38,883 nt of DNA from Nocardia tenerifensis NBRC 101015 (GCF_000308715.1 NZ_BAGH01000289.1:1-38883); one strand, 5' to 3'. Shown: positions 8,342 through 16,273, counted from the first letter of the stretch. A program made the numbers and translations. Notes: a model not told the origin generated them from the letters alone.

Positions 8342-8683
8342 TCAGCGCTTTTCCTTGATCTTGGCGGCCTTGCCGCGCAGATCGCGCAGGTAGTACAGCT
8401 TGGCGCGGCGAACGTCACCGCGGGTGACGACCTCGATGTGGTCGATGTTCGGGGTGTGCACCGGGAAGGTGCGCTCCACGCCGACACCGAACGACACCTT
8501 GCGGACCGTGAAGGTCTCGCGGATACCGCCACCCTGGCGTCGGATGACGACGCCCTTGAAGACCTGGATGCGCTCCTTCGAGCCTTCGATGACCTTTACG
8601 TGCACATTGAGGGTGTCGCCCGGCCGGAAGTCGGGGACGTCGCTGCGCAGCGACTTCTCGTCGACGAAGTCAAGGGTGTTCAT
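8342..8683 (-). CDS. rplS: 50S ribosomal protein L19
   Basis: This 113-residue protein is L19 of the large subunit, which sits at the 30S-50S interface. The sequence [19 protein letters not shown], the [21 protein letters not shown] region and the [20 protein letters not shown] end are typical, and length matches the family. There are ATG codons at 8689 and 8683; AAGGA lies 5 nt before 8683 but touches 8689, so 8683 is chosen. In mycobacteria rplS sits between trmD and lepB; here an accessory block of about 12.7 kb separates rplS from trmD. A strong terminator follows. The 160-nt region upstream presumably holds its promoter; I could not assign one with confidence. Confidence 0.95.
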   Translation of the reverse strand: MNTLDFVDEKSLRSDVPDFRPGDTLNVHVKVIEGSKERIQVFKGVVIRRQGGGIRETFTVRKVSFGVGVERTFPVHTPNIDHIEVVTRGDVRRAKLYYLRDLRGKAAKIKEKR

Positions 8684-8846
8684 TTCCATCCTTATGGGTT
8701 CGCGCGAACAGAGGACCCTGGCGGCACATCGCGTGCTCGGCCGGTTCATGCTCCGATTCAAGGGGATGCGCCTGGTCCACAAATCACCCAGGGCAACCCG
8801 AGTATTGTGCCAGATCAGCGGGTCGCCGGAGAAATCGGCCCCCGGA

Positions 8847-9413
8847 TCAGGCCGGGGCGTCGGGCACCGCGAACAGGCGGATGTTCATGGGCTCGGCCCC
8901 CTCGGGGGCGTTCTCCCGGTCGACAGTGTATCGCTCGAGCAGGGTCCGATACTCCGACATGAACGCCACCACCTGGTCTTTCGTCAGATGCGTTCCGTGC
9001 CGCTGCACCTGCGCCCAGCCCTGCGGGCCCGCCCATTCCCGCACGGCCCGCAGGTAGAGCTCGATATCGCGACCCGACTTCAGCCGGGCCAGATGCTCGG
9101 CCGCGGCCAGCTCGGCCGGTTCCATGGTCGCCGGATCGGGCGTGGTGTGGCTGAACGGCAGCGACTTCCACCAGCGTTCGCGACCGGTCGACTTCTCCGC
9201 GATCTCGGTGATCAACCCGAGTTCGGCCAGCTTGCGCAGGTGATAACTGGTGGAGCCGGTGCTCTCGCCGAGTTCCGTGGCGAGCGCCGCGGAGTTCGCT
9301 TCCCCGTGTTTGCCCAGGTAGGCGAGGATTCGGGCGCGCAGTGGGTGCGCGAGGGTGCGGTAGAGGGCGGTGCGTTCCGCACTCGTCATGTCGTCACCGG
9401 TGCGCGGGGTCAT
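8847..9413 (-). CDS. ArsR-type winged-helix transcriptional regulator
   Basis: The 188-residue protein has an N-terminal winged helix-turn-helix of the HTH_20/ArsR type (about residues 12-90: [40 protein letters not shown], and a basic wing around [11 protein letters not shown]). There is no metal-binding CxC motif, so it is not a classical arsenic sensor. The C-terminal half (about 95-180) is helical and resembles ligand or dimerisation parts of this subfamily. The ATG at 9413 lacks a Shine-Dalgarno site but has TATCCT 6 nt upstream, suggesting a leaderless message; an ATG at 9389 (MTSAERT) is an alternative. It is divergent from a small membrane protein gene, with a 44-bp palindrome between them that covers both promoters, pointing to autoregulation and control of the neighbour. 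Confidence 0.85.
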   Translation of the reverse strand: MTPRTGDDMTSAERTALYRTLAHPLRARILAYLGKHGEANSAALATELGESTGSTSYHLRKLAELGLITEIAEKSTGRERWWKSLPFSHTTPDPATMEPAELAAAEHLARLKSGRDIELYLRAVREWAGPQGWAQVQRHGTHLTKDQVVAFMSEYRTLLERYTVDRENAPEGAEPMNIRLFAVPDAPA

Positions 9414-9419
9414 ACGGGA

Positions 9420-9425
9420 AGGATA
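9420..9425 (-). promoter_or_regulatory. Candidate -10 box of the ArsR-type regulator
   Basis: TATCCT on the minus strand, followed by 6 nt and the ATG at 9413; it directly abuts the palindrome at 9426-9469. The spacing suggests a leaderless transcript. Confidence 0.45.
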
Positions 9426-9469
9426 GCAAAGAGTTTTTTGCAAAGAAATATTTGCAAAGAACTCTTTGC
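9426..9469. promoter_or_regulatory. 44-bp near-perfect palindrome, ArsR-family operator
   Basis: The outer arms GCAAAGAGTT (9426-9435) and AACTCTTTGC (9460-9469) are perfectly complementary, and inside them TTTGCAAAGA occurs at 9438-9447 and again at 9451-9460. Only a few positions near the centre and one per arm break the symmetry. It is strikingly AT-rich against the surrounding GC-rich DNA. It fills the space between the two divergent -10 boxes (9420-9425 minus, 9475-9480 plus), so a bound repressor would silence both genes. Function as operator is inferred from position and symmetry. Confidence 0.7.
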
Positions 9470-9474
9470 GGACG

Positions 9475-9480
9475 TAGCGT
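9475..9480 (+). promoter_or_regulatory. Candidate -10 box of the small membrane protein gene
   Basis: TAGCGT is followed by 7 nt and the ATG at 9488. A -35-like TTGCAA lies at 9452-9457 inside the palindrome, with a 17-bp spacer. This fits a leaderless promoter repressed by the neighbouring regulator. Confidence 0.45.
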
Positions 9481-9487
9481 GGCCGTC

Positions 9488-9904
9488 ATGCGACTGACCG
9501 CCCTGCATCCCTTCACCACCCACACGGCGCGCCGGCTCATCGCCGCCAGCGGGCTCTTCCTCCTCCCCTGGGCCGCCATGCTCTGGAATACGTTGCCGAG
9601 CACGGCGCACGTGCGACATTGGTCGGCGGCCTGGATCGGCTTGGACCTCTTCCTCGCCGCCGGTTGCGGACTCACCACGATGTTGTTGCGCCGCAACGAC
9701 TCCAGGGCTCGGCTGGTCGCGTCGGCGGTCGCCGGGGCGGCGGTGATCGATCTGTGGTTCGACCTGATCACCGCCGAACCCGGAGCCCAATTCGCACAGG
9801 CGGTGCTCTGCGCGCTGGCCGAGACCGCGCTGATCGCCGCGTGCCTGCGGATCGCGCTGGCACCGGACGAGGCGCCGGCCCGTGAATGGCGAATCGCCGC
9901 CTAG
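9488..9904 (+). CDS. Small multi-pass membrane protein of unknown function
   Basis: The 138-residue protein has about four hydrophobic stretches: LIAASGLFLLPWAAMLW (about 17-33), AAWIGLDLFLAAGCGLTTML (about 47-66), LVASAVAGAAVIDLWFDLI (about 76-94) and FAQAVLCALAETALIAACLR (about 101-120), so it is probably an inner-membrane protein. I do not recognise a named family. The start chosen is the ATG at 9488 because a TANNNT hexamer lies 7 nt upstream; an in-frame GTG at 9479 is possible but lies inside that hexamer. It is divergent from an ArsR-type regulator across a 44-bp palindrome, so it is the likely target of that regulator. It converges with the serine hydrolase gene with 40 nt between stops. 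Confidence 0.75.
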   Translation: MRLTALHPFTTHTARRLIAASGLFLLPWAAMLWNTLPSTAHVRHWSAAWIGLDLFLAAGCGLTTMLLRRNDSRARLVASAVAGAAVIDLWFDLITAEPGAQFAQAVLCALAETALIAACLRIALAPDEAPAREWRIAA

Positions 9905-9944
9905 GCCGCGTTGTGAAGTCCGGGGTGCAGCCTCGAAATGTCGC

Positions 9945-11105
9945 CTAGCCCTGGCTGTCTCGAATGGCGCGATGCAGCGCCGCGGCCAGCCGATCGTTCT
10001 CCGGTCCGTTGAAGCCGAAGGCGGCGCGACGACGGGTATAGCCGTAGGCCAGGCCGCTGTGCGGGTCGGCGAATCCGTCGGAGCCGGCGGCGCCCGCGTG
10101 ACCGAAGGCGTTCGCCCCGAGGAACGGAAGCCGAAGACCCTTGGCCTCGAAGCCGACCAGATACGGCGCGTTCGCACCGCGGACCAGATCGTGGCCTGCG
10201 GTCTGCACGGTGGTGAACACGGCGAGCGTGTCGGGCTTCAACAACGGTGCCCGTCCGTCGATCTCGGAGATGGCGGCGGCGTACATGCCTGCCAGACCGC
10301 GCGCACTGCCGACACCACCCATCGAGGCGGGTCCGTTGGCGCGCAACCGCGAATCGTTGGGCAGGGCTAGCACGTCGTCCGCCGTGAAGCCGGGGGCGTT
10401 GAGGTTGTACGAGATGCCCGGAAGACTCTGCGGCCCAGGAGAATTCGCTTCGAAGGCGGCCTGCGTCTCCGGTGTTGCCAGCCACGGCAGGATCGGGAGG
10501 TAGCGATCGTCCAGCGCCGCGGGCAGCCCTAGATAGATGTCCAGATCGTAAGGCGCCCGGACGCGTTCCTCGAACAACTCCTGGATGGAGCTGCCCATGA
10601 GGCGTCGGACGACCTCGCCGAGAATGGCGAAGGTGACGAACCCGCCGTAACCCTGCAGCACGCCGGGCCGGAAGAACGGGCGCTGACCGGCGATGCGCTC
10701 GGCGATGAGCTGGTCGTCGGCGAGTTCGGCATGACTGAAGCCGCCGTCCACGCCGATCGCGCCGAACTTGTTCGTGAGTACCTGACGCAGGGTGATCGTG
10801 ACCTTGCCCCCGTCGGCGAACTCCGGCCAGTAGGCCGCGACGGGGCGATCCAGATCGAGCATCCCGTCCTGCACCAGCAGCGCGACGACCAGCGCCGCGG
10901 CGCCCTTGGTCGAGGAAAGCAGGCCGGTGAGCGTCTCGCCGGTCACCTGCGCGCCGGACCAGAGGTCGACCACCGGCCTGCCGTGCGCGAAAGCGGCCAG
11001 CTGCGAACCGGATTCGCCGTTCTCCTGGGCGACTACCTCGGCGTACTCGGCGCGCACGGCCTCGAATCCCGGTGCGACCGTGCCGTGTACCTCGATGGTG
11101 CTCAT
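9945..11105 (-). CDS. Serine hydrolase of the beta-lactamase/CubicO family
   Basis: The 386-residue protein is a class C beta-lactamase-like serine hydrolase, of the type that includes esterases such as EstB. The SxxK motif is SSTK (Ser64, Lys67) in LLSSTKGAAALV; the later box HAGAAGSDGFADP is the HxG-type third motif, and a YGG segment in VLQGYGGFVTF may supply the tyrosine of the second motif. No signal peptide is visible, so it is probably cytoplasmic, which argues against a role as a secreted beta-lactamase. The ATG at 11105 follows AAGGAGA by 6 nt and lies 15 nt after the stop of the DoxX-like gene, so the two are co-transcribed. The pair is divergent from an ECF41-type sigma factor and probably under its control. 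Substrate unknown. Confidence 0.87.
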   Translation of the reverse strand: MSTIEVHGTVAPGFEAVRAEYAEVVAQENGESGSQLAAFAHGRPVVDLWSGAQVTGETLTGLLSSTKGAAALVVALLVQDGMLDLDRPVAAYWPEFADGGKVTITLRQVLTNKFGAIGVDGGFSHAELADDQLIAERIAGQRPFFRPGVLQGYGGFVTFAILGEVVRRLMGSSIQELFEERVRAPYDLDIYLGLPAALDDRYLPILPWLATPETQAAFEANSPGPQSLPGISYNLNAPGFTADDVLALPNDSRLRANGPASMGGVGSARGLAGMYAAAISEIDGRAPLLKPDTLAVFTTVQTAGHDLVRGANAPYLVGFEAKGLRLPFLGANAFGHAGAAGSDGFADPHSGLAYGYTRRRAAFGFNGPENDRLAAALHRAIRDSQG

Positions 11106-11120
11106 GATGTTCTCCTTGTG

Positions 11121-11540
11121 TCAGGCGCGCGCGGAGCGACGCAGCAGCGCGAGTGGGTTGCGCCGGCCGCGCGGCGGCCGCAGACCCCAGGACGTGAGGG
11201 TGAGGCCGGCGAAGACCAGCGGGCCGACCCACGCCTTGGGCTCGTCGCCGACCGCGACGTGCGAGGCGGCCGCGCCGCCGTAGACGAAGGTCAGCCCGGC
11301 GTAGGCCCACTCCTCGGCCTTGGGCGGGGCGGGCAGCACGATCGCGGCCACCGCGGCGGCCTTGGCGACGCCGAGGATCGTCGCGAAGTACATCGGATAT
11401 TCGAGCCGGTCGAAAACGTCACGGACATAAGGGATCCTGGCGATGTCCCAGTAGGAGCCGACCACCGATTCGGTGAGCAGGACCCCGGTGGCGCCCAGGT
11501 AGGCGACGCGCAGGGCGACGTCCTTCGAGCTGGTTTTCAT
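11121..11540 (-). CDS. DoxX-like small membrane protein
   Basis: The 139-residue protein has four probable membrane spans (about 9-27, 50-70, 80-97 and 105-121) and the SYWDIARIPYVRDVFDRLEYPMYFA region typical of the DoxX-like (DoxX_2) family of quinone- or redox-linked membrane proteins. The C-terminus is basic (GLRPPRGRRNPLALLRRSARA) and should face the cytoplasm. It is the first gene of a two-gene operon with a serine hydrolase, and is divergent from the ECF41-type sigma gene; a TGTTACC-N16-CGTC promoter-like element lies 37-63 nt upstream of the ATG. GGAAGG about 10 nt before the ATG can serve as ribosome site. DoxX proteins are often stress-linked; a substrate is not assigned. Confidence 0.82.
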   Translation of the reverse strand: MKTSSKDVALRVAYLGATGVLLTESVVGSYWDIARIPYVRDVFDRLEYPMYFATILGVAKAAAVAAIVLPAPPKAEEWAYAGLTFVYGGAAASHVAVGDEPKAWVGPLVFAGLTLTSWGLRPPRGRRNPLALLRRSARA

Positions 11541-11576
11541 GATTGTCGAACCTTCCGTCGGTGTTGCTGTCTGTCT

Positions 11577-11603
11577 GACGGACGGCGGGGCGCGAAGGTA
11601 ACA
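11577..11603 (-). promoter_or_regulatory. ECF41-type promoter candidate for the DoxX operon
   Basis: On the minus strand TGTTACC (11603-11597) is followed by 16 nt and CGTC (11580-11577). This matches the published ECF41 consensus TGTCACA-N16-CGTC in 5 of 7 positions of the -35, exactly in the spacer and exactly in the -10. A second CGTC with a 12-nt spacer overlaps but has the wrong distance. The predicted start lies about 30 nt before the ATG. Confidence 0.6.
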
Positions 11604-11614
11604 CCGCGCCGCGT

Positions 11615-11641
11615 TGTCACAGTCGCGGCTCGCGAATCGTC
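11615..11641 (+). promoter_or_regulatory. ECF41-type autoregulatory promoter of the sigma factor gene
   Basis: TGTCACA (11615-11621), a 16-nt spacer and CGTC (11638-11641) reproduce the ECF41 target promoter consensus exactly. It lies 33-59 nt before the sigma gene start at 11674, with GAGGAG as ribosome site between. An exact match in both elements and the spacing, directly before a gene of that sigma family, strongly suggests autoregulation. Confidence 0.8.
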
Positions 11642-11673
11642 ATCACGGTGGGACGACAACGCGAGGAGACCAC

Positions 11674-12543
11674 GTGGACGAATACCTGGCCGATCGGTTC
11701 GAGGAGCATCGCGCGCACCTGATCGCGGTGGCCTACCGGATGCTCGGGTCGCTGGCCGAGGCCGAGGACGCCGTGCAGGAGGCGTGGCTGCGGCTGGCCC
11801 GCACCGATCAGGACGGCATCGACAATCTCGGCGGCTGGCTGACCACCGCCGTGAGCCGGGTGTGCCTCGATCTGCTGCGCTCGCGGCGGGCGCGGCGTGA
11901 GGACTCGTTCGAGGAGCAGCTGCCCGATCCCGTCGTCCGCCTCGACGACGGCACCGACCCGGAGCAGCAGGCGGTGCTCGCGGACTCGGTCGGGCTCGCG
12001 CTGCTCGTGGTGCTCGACTCGCTGAACCCGGCCGAGCGGCTCGCCTTCGTGCTGCACGACATGTTCGCCATGCCGTTCGATCAGATCGCGCCGATTCTCG
12101 GCAAGTCCTCCGGCGCGGCGAAGATGATCGCCAGTCGCGCGCGCCGACGCGTCCAGGGCGAGACCCCACGCCTGGATCCGGACCTGCCCCGTCAGCGCCG
12201 CGCCGTGGCCGCGTTCCTGGCCGCGGCCCGCGACGGCAGCTTCGACGCGCTGCTGTCCATCCTCGATCCCGACGTGATGCTGCGCTCGGACAGCGGCGTC
12301 GGCGGCGTCCAGATCATCCGGGGCGCCACCGCGGTCGCCGGACTGCTGGACACGTTCCACAAGTTCGCCATCATGTACGACATCACCCCCGCCGTGGTCA
12401 ACGGCGTTGCGGGCCTGTTGAATACGGCCGACGGCAGGCCGATGTCGATCATCGCGTTCACCGTCGCCGACGACAAGATCACCGCCATCGACCTCCTCGC
12501 CGACCCCGCACGCCTGGCCGCCCTCCCCCTGCCGGCTCGCTGA
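11674..12543 (+). CDS. ECF sigma factor with C-terminal SnoaL-like domain (ECF41 type)
   Basis: The 289-residue protein has sigma region 2 (about 8-75, with HLIAVAYRMLGSLAEAEDAV), region 4 (about 107-160, with MPFDQIAPILGKSSGAAKMI) and a SnoaL/NTF2-like C-terminal domain (about 172-285). This is the ECF41 arrangement, also seen in M. tuberculosis SigJ; in ECF41 the fused domain replaces a separate anti-sigma factor and both restrains and supports activity. The hallmark C-terminal motif NPDKL appears here as ADPARL (276-281), and the DGGGK-type loop as DSGVGG (206-211), both degenerate. The GTG at 11674 follows GAGGAG by 6 nt. The gene has an exact ECF41 promoter upstream. Unlike typical ECF41 loci, the neighbours are a DoxX-like and a serine hydrolase gene rather than a carboxymuconolactone decarboxylase or oxidoreductase. 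Confidence 0.92.
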   Translation: MDEYLADRFEEHRAHLIAVAYRMLGSLAEAEDAVQEAWLRLARTDQDGIDNLGGWLTTAVSRVCLDLLRSRRARREDSFEEQLPDPVVRLDDGTDPEQQAVLADSVGLALLVVLDSLNPAERLAFVLHDMFAMPFDQIAPILGKSSGAAKMIASRARRRVQGETPRLDPDLPRQRRAVAAFLAAARDGSFDALLSILDPDVMLRSDSGVGGVQIIRGATAVAGLLDTFHKFAIMYDITPAVVNGVAGLLNTADGRPMSIIAFTVADDKITAIDLLADPARLAALPLPAR

Positions 12544-12907
12544 CCGGCCGCGCGGCGCGCCGCCGACGGATGCGCTCCGGTGCGTGATTCCGCACTACTT
12601 TCCGAAAGCTGGTATCCGCCGAGCGCAGATCCCCAGAGGTGGTGCGGATCTGGGTATCGAACGCGGGGGCGGGGTTCGATGGCGCGCGAATTGCCCAGTT
12701 GCGCAGCACCTCTCCTACCGACGCCTGCCCACCGCACTCGCCGCCGGAGATCCGCACTGGTTCGCTGGACCGCGCCGCTCGCCGAGAGGCCGCAGCGAGT
12801 GCTCCAGTGCCGACTTCGAAAGCACGGCACCCGCCACCCAGGCCATCGTCGACGCCCTGCTCTAGCGGATCCCGTGCAGTAGTGCGGATCTCGATCGAAC
12901 GCGGAGT
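12544..12907. other. Intergenic stretch with four copies of a GTGCGGATCT motif
   Basis: No convincing gene fills these 364 nt. The decamer GTGCGGATCT occurs at 12642-12651 and 12883-12892, its complement AGATCCGCAC at 12748-12757, and a close form GATTCCGCACTAC at 12586-12598. The copies at 12642 and 12883 are each followed by a related ATCGAACGCGG. A 92-codon plus-strand frame ends at 12865 with a protein-like tail (FESTAPATQAIVDALL) but has no ribosome site; it may be the remnant of a degraded gene. Confidence 0.4.
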
Positions 12908-13804
12908 TCAGTCGCGATCCGGAGTATGCGATACGGGCTCGGGCTCGTGGTCCGCCGGGAACAGCGAGAGGTGGTGCCGATGCGGAGCCGGCGGGGCGGG
13001 GACGACGGTTCTGGTCAGCTCGGCCTCGGCGGCGGTGCGGACGTGCTCGACGTCGGGTTTGCCGGCGACCAGGTCCTGCACGAAGATCTTGGCGCGGATG
13101 ACCGGGCGACGGTAGCGGCGCTCGCGGACGATGGAGCGATACATGAGGCGGCGGCGGTCGGCGTAACGCCAGCGCGCCCATGGTGCGCCGGGACGGCTCA
13201 GGCGCAGCGCGCCGACGAACAGCAGCGGCAGGAAGAACATGCCGAACAGCCCCGTCCAGATCTTCCCCTTGGCGATGACGATCGCCGCCAGCGCCAGGTT
13301 CACCACCGCGAAGGCGACGACGAACACCCTGACCTCGATGCTCGGGTCGCTGCGGAAGTCGTTGAGGTCGAGCAACCACAGCGGGTGAAAACCCAGCAGC
13401 AGCAACCCGGTCACCGCGAGCGCGACGAACACCGCGTCCACAGAGGTGCGCCCCTGCTCCTCCCAGTACACATCGCGCAGGTAGAAGATCAGCGCGAACT
13501 CGTCGAGGGTCAGCGCCGCGCCGACACCGAAGGCGGCGGCGAGCACGGCGGCCGTGGTGGTGTCGGCGGTCTGGTACAGGGTGACCATGCCGACGCCGGA
13601 CGCCAGCACCAGGATCACCCCGAACACCATGTGGTGGATGTGCACCCCGCCGGAGCGCAGGTTGCCCGGCCACCAGCGCACCTGCTTGCGGATCAGCCGG
13701 ACGCTGAGCCGGATCAACAGGAAGCCGACGATGAACCCCAGCAGGAAGCACAGCAGCGGAAGCCTGCCCTGCGCGACCACATCCTCACTCAGCCATCGGC
13801 GCAT
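12908..13804 (-). CDS. Conserved multi-pass integral membrane protein
   Basis: The 298-residue protein has about six membrane spans in its first 215 residues, with a short loop holding GNLRSGGVHIHHMVFG and an acidic intramembrane-like segment LTLDEFALIFYLRDVYW. The conserved HIHH histidines and the DEFALIFYL/DVYW stretch suggest a metal or proton site, but I do not recognise a characterised family; similar proteins are annotated as integral membrane proteins across actinobacteria. The C-terminal tail (about 216-298) is cytoplasmic, first very basic (ADRRRLMYRSIVRERRYRRP) and then Pro/His-rich. The ATG at 13804 follows GGAGGGAGG by about 11 nt. It lies 24 nt downstream of tex on the same strand and may be co-transcribed. 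Confidence 0.8.
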   Translation of the reverse strand: MRRWLSEDVVAQGRLPLLCFLLGFIVGFLLIRLSVRLIRKQVRWWPGNLRSGGVHIHHMVFGVILVLASGVGMVTLYQTADTTTAAVLAAAFGVGAALTLDEFALIFYLRDVYWEEQGRTSVDAVFVALAVTGLLLLGFHPLWLLDLNDFRSDPSIEVRVFVVAFAVVNLALAAIVIAKGKIWTGLFGMFFLPLLFVGALRLSRPGAPWARWRYADRRRLMYRSIVRERRYRRPVIRAKIFVQDLVAGKPDVEHVRTAAEAELTRTVVPAPPAPHRHHLSLFPADHEPEPVSHTPDRD

Positions 13805-13828
13805 GGCCGCCCGAAACCTCCCTCCGGT

Positions 13829-16273
13829 CTACTGACCGAAACCCGCCCTGCGCAAGGCATCCGCCATCGACCCGGTCGGCGCGGGCGCGTTGCGGCGCTG
13901 GTTGCCGCCGCCACGACCCTGGCCCTGATTGCGCTGCCCTTGATTGCGGCCCTGCTGGTTCTTGCCCTGCCCATTCTGCCGCTCACCGCCGCCCTTGCGG
14001 TCACCCTGACCGCGCTGACGGTTCTCACCCTTCGCCGTCGCCCCCGGCTCGTCGTCGAGCCGCAGCGAGAGCCCGATCCGCTGCCGGGCGACGTCGACCT
14101 CGAGCACCTTCACCTTGACCACGTCGCCGGTGTTCACCACCTCGCGCGGATCCTTGACGAAGTTGTGCGACATGGCCGACACGTGGACGAGCCCGTCCTG
14201 GTGCACGCCCACGTCGACGAACGCGCCGAAGGCCGCGACATTGGTGACGACCCCTTCGAGCACCATGCCCGGCTCGAGGTCGGCGACCTTCTCCACGCCC
14301 GCGGCGAACTCCGCGGTCTTGAACTCCGGTCGCGGGTCGCGGCCCGGCTTCTCCAGCTCGGTGATGATGTCGGTGACGGTCGGCAGGCCGAAGCGTTCGT
14401 CGGTGAACTCGTCGGGCCGCAACGAGCGCAGCACGGTCGTGTTGCCGATGACCTCGGTGATGTCGCGCCCGGTCGACTCCATGATCCGCCGGACCACCGG
14501 GTATGCCTCGGGGTGCACCGCGGACGTGTCGAGCGGGTCGTCGCCGCCGCGGATCCGCAGGAAGCCCGCGCACTGCTCGAACGCCTTCGGGCCGAGCCGC
14601 GGCACCTCGAGCAGCGCGGTCCGGCTGCGGAACGGGCCGTGCTGATCCCGGTGCGCGACAATGCTTTCCGCGACCGAGCCGGCGATGCCGGACACGCGCG
14701 AGAGCAGCGGCACCGAGGCCGTGTTGACGTCGACGCCGACCGCGTTCACCGCGTCCTCGACCACCGCGCCGAGCGAGCGCGCGAGCAGCGTCTCGGACAC
14801 GTCGTGCTGGTACTGGCCGACGCCGATCGACTTCGGGTCGATCTTCACCAGCTCGGCCAGCGGGTCCTGCAGGCGGCGGGCGATCGACACCGCGCCGCGC
14901 AGCGACACGTCCATGTCCGGCAGTTCCTGCGTGGCGTACGCCGAGGCGGAGTACACCGAGGCGCCCGCCTCGGACACCACGATCTTGGTCGGCTTGTTCT
15001 CCGGAATGCGCGAGATCAGCTCGGCGGCAAGGGCGTCGGTCTCGCGCGAGGCGGTGCCGTTGCCGATGGCGATGAGCTCGACCCCGAAGCGGGCGACCAG
15101 CGCGCCGAGCACCGCGAGGGACTTCTCGGTCTGGCCCTGCGGCTTGTGCGGGTAGATCACCTCGGTCGCGACCACCTTGCCGGTGGCGTCGACCACGGCG
15201 ACCTTCACGCCGGTCCGGTAGCCCGGGTCGAGGCCCATGGTGGTGCGGGTGCCCGCGGGCGCGGCGAGCAGCAGGTCGCGCAGGTTCGCCGCGAACACGT
15301 CGACGGCGTCCTTCTCGGCCGCCTGCCGCAGCCGCATCCGGGTGTCGATGCCCAGGCTCACTTGCAGTTTGGTTCGCCACGCCCAGCGCACGGTGTCCAG
15401 CAGCCACGTGTCGGCGGCGCGGCCCTTGTCCGCGATGCCGAATTTGATCGCGATACGGCCCTCGTAGATGGACCGTTCACCGGGTTCGAGCTCCTCGGTG
15501 TCTGGCTCGAGATGCAGCGAGAGCACGTCTTCCTTCTCGCCGCGCAGCAGCGCCAGGATGCGGTGCGAGGGCAGCTTGGTGAACGGCTCGTCGAACTCGA
15601 AGTAGTCGGCGAACTTGGCGCCGGCCTCCTCCTTGCCGGGGCGCACCGTGGACCGGATCTGACCGCGGTTCCACATGAGCTCGCGCAGCTCGCCGACGAG
15701 GTCGGCGTCCTCGGCGAACCGCTCGACCAGGATCGCGCGCGCGCCGTCGAGCTGCTCGGCGTTGTACTGCGCGGGATCGGTGGTCGGGTCGTTGATCAGC
15801 GCGTCGGCGACCGGCTCGTGGCCCGCCTCGCGCGCGATCTGCGCCTTGGTGCGCCGCTTCGGCTTGTACGGCAGGTAGATGTCCTCGAGCCGCGCCTTGG
15901 TCTCGGCGAGCATGATCTGCTGGTGCAGGGCGTCGTCCAGTTTGCCCTGGCCGCGGATGGATTCGAGGATGGCGCCGCGGCGCTCGTCGAGTTCGCGCAG
16001 GTAGTGCAGGCGCTCGTCCAGCAGGCGCAGCTGGGCATCGTCGAGACCGCCGGTGACCTCCTTGCGGTATCGCGCGATGAACGGGACGGTCGAGCCGGCG
16101 TCGAGCAGCTCGACGGCGGCACGCACCTGGCTCTCCCGCACCGCGAGCTCGTCGGCGATGCGACGGTTCACGCTCGCTTGGCTCACGACGCCTGCGGACG
16201 TCGCGGGCGGGGGCACGGCGGTGTCGGACTCTGCACTTACGGTCTCGGGCGCTGTCGTCACGTCCGGAGACAC
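13829..16273 (-). CDS. tex: Tex family S1 RNA-binding transcription accessory protein
   Basis: The 814-residue protein matches Tex end to end: N-terminal helical domain with ELLDAGSTVPFIARYRKEVTGGLDDAQL, the YqgF-like nuclease fold with TTMGLDPGYRTGVKVAVVDATG, helix-hairpin-helix modules around SVAESIVAHRDQHGPFRSR, and the C-terminal S1 domain (EPGMVLEGVVTNVAAFGAFVDVG). Tex binds nucleic acid and modulates transcription and toxin expression in other bacteria; its precise role is unresolved. After S1 there is a low-complexity tail of about 75 residues rich in Gly, Gln, Asn and Arg. The start is uncertain: GTG at 16273, GTG at 16261 (TAGTGT lies 8 nt before it, possible leaderless start) or GTG at 16186, which would give a length nearer E. 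coli Tex. A hairpin at 16370-16401 separates it from the gene upstream. Confidence 0.92.
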   Translation of the reverse strand: MSPDVTTAPETVSAESDTAVPPPATSAGVVSQASVNRRIADELAVRESQVRAAVELLDAGSTVPFIARYRKEVTGGLDDAQLRLLDERLHYLRELDERRGAILESIRGQGKLDDALHQQIMLAETKARLEDIYLPYKPKRRTKAQIAREAGHEPVADALINDPTTDPAQYNAEQLDGARAILVERFAEDADLVGELRELMWNRGQIRSTVRPGKEEAGAKFADYFEFDEPFTKLPSHRILALLRGEKEDVLSLHLEPDTEELEPGERSIYEGRIAIKFGIADKGRAADTWLLDTVRWAWRTKLQVSLGIDTRMRLRQAAEKDAVDVFAANLRDLLLAAPAGTRTTMGLDPGYRTGVKVAVVDATGKVVATEVIYPHKPQGQTEKSLAVLGALVARFGVELIAIGNGTASRETDALAAELISRIPENKPTKIVVSEAGASVYSASAYATQELPDMDVSLRGAVSIARRLQDPLAELVKIDPKSIGVGQYQHDVSETLLARSLGAVVEDAVNAVGVDVNTASVPLLSRVSGIAGSVAESIVAHRDQHGPFRSRTALLEVPRLGPKAFEQCAGFLRIRGGDDPLDTSAVHPEAYPVVRRIMESTGRDITEVIGNTTVLRSLRPDEFTDERFGLPTVTDIITELEKPGRDPRPEFKTAEFAAGVEKVADLEPGMVLEGVVTNVAAFGAFVDVGVHQDGLVHVSAMSHNFVKDPREVVNTGDVVKVKVLEVDVARQRIGLSLRLDDEPGATAKGENRQRGQGDRKGGGERQNGQGKNQQGRNQGQRNQGQGRGGGNQRRNAPAPTGSMADALRRAGFGQ

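Noticed and set aside
9945..11105. Annotation as an antibiotic-resistance beta-lactamase
   Set aside because: The SSTK motif is shared with esterases and other class C-type hydrolases; there is no signal peptide, so a secreted resistance enzyme is not supported.
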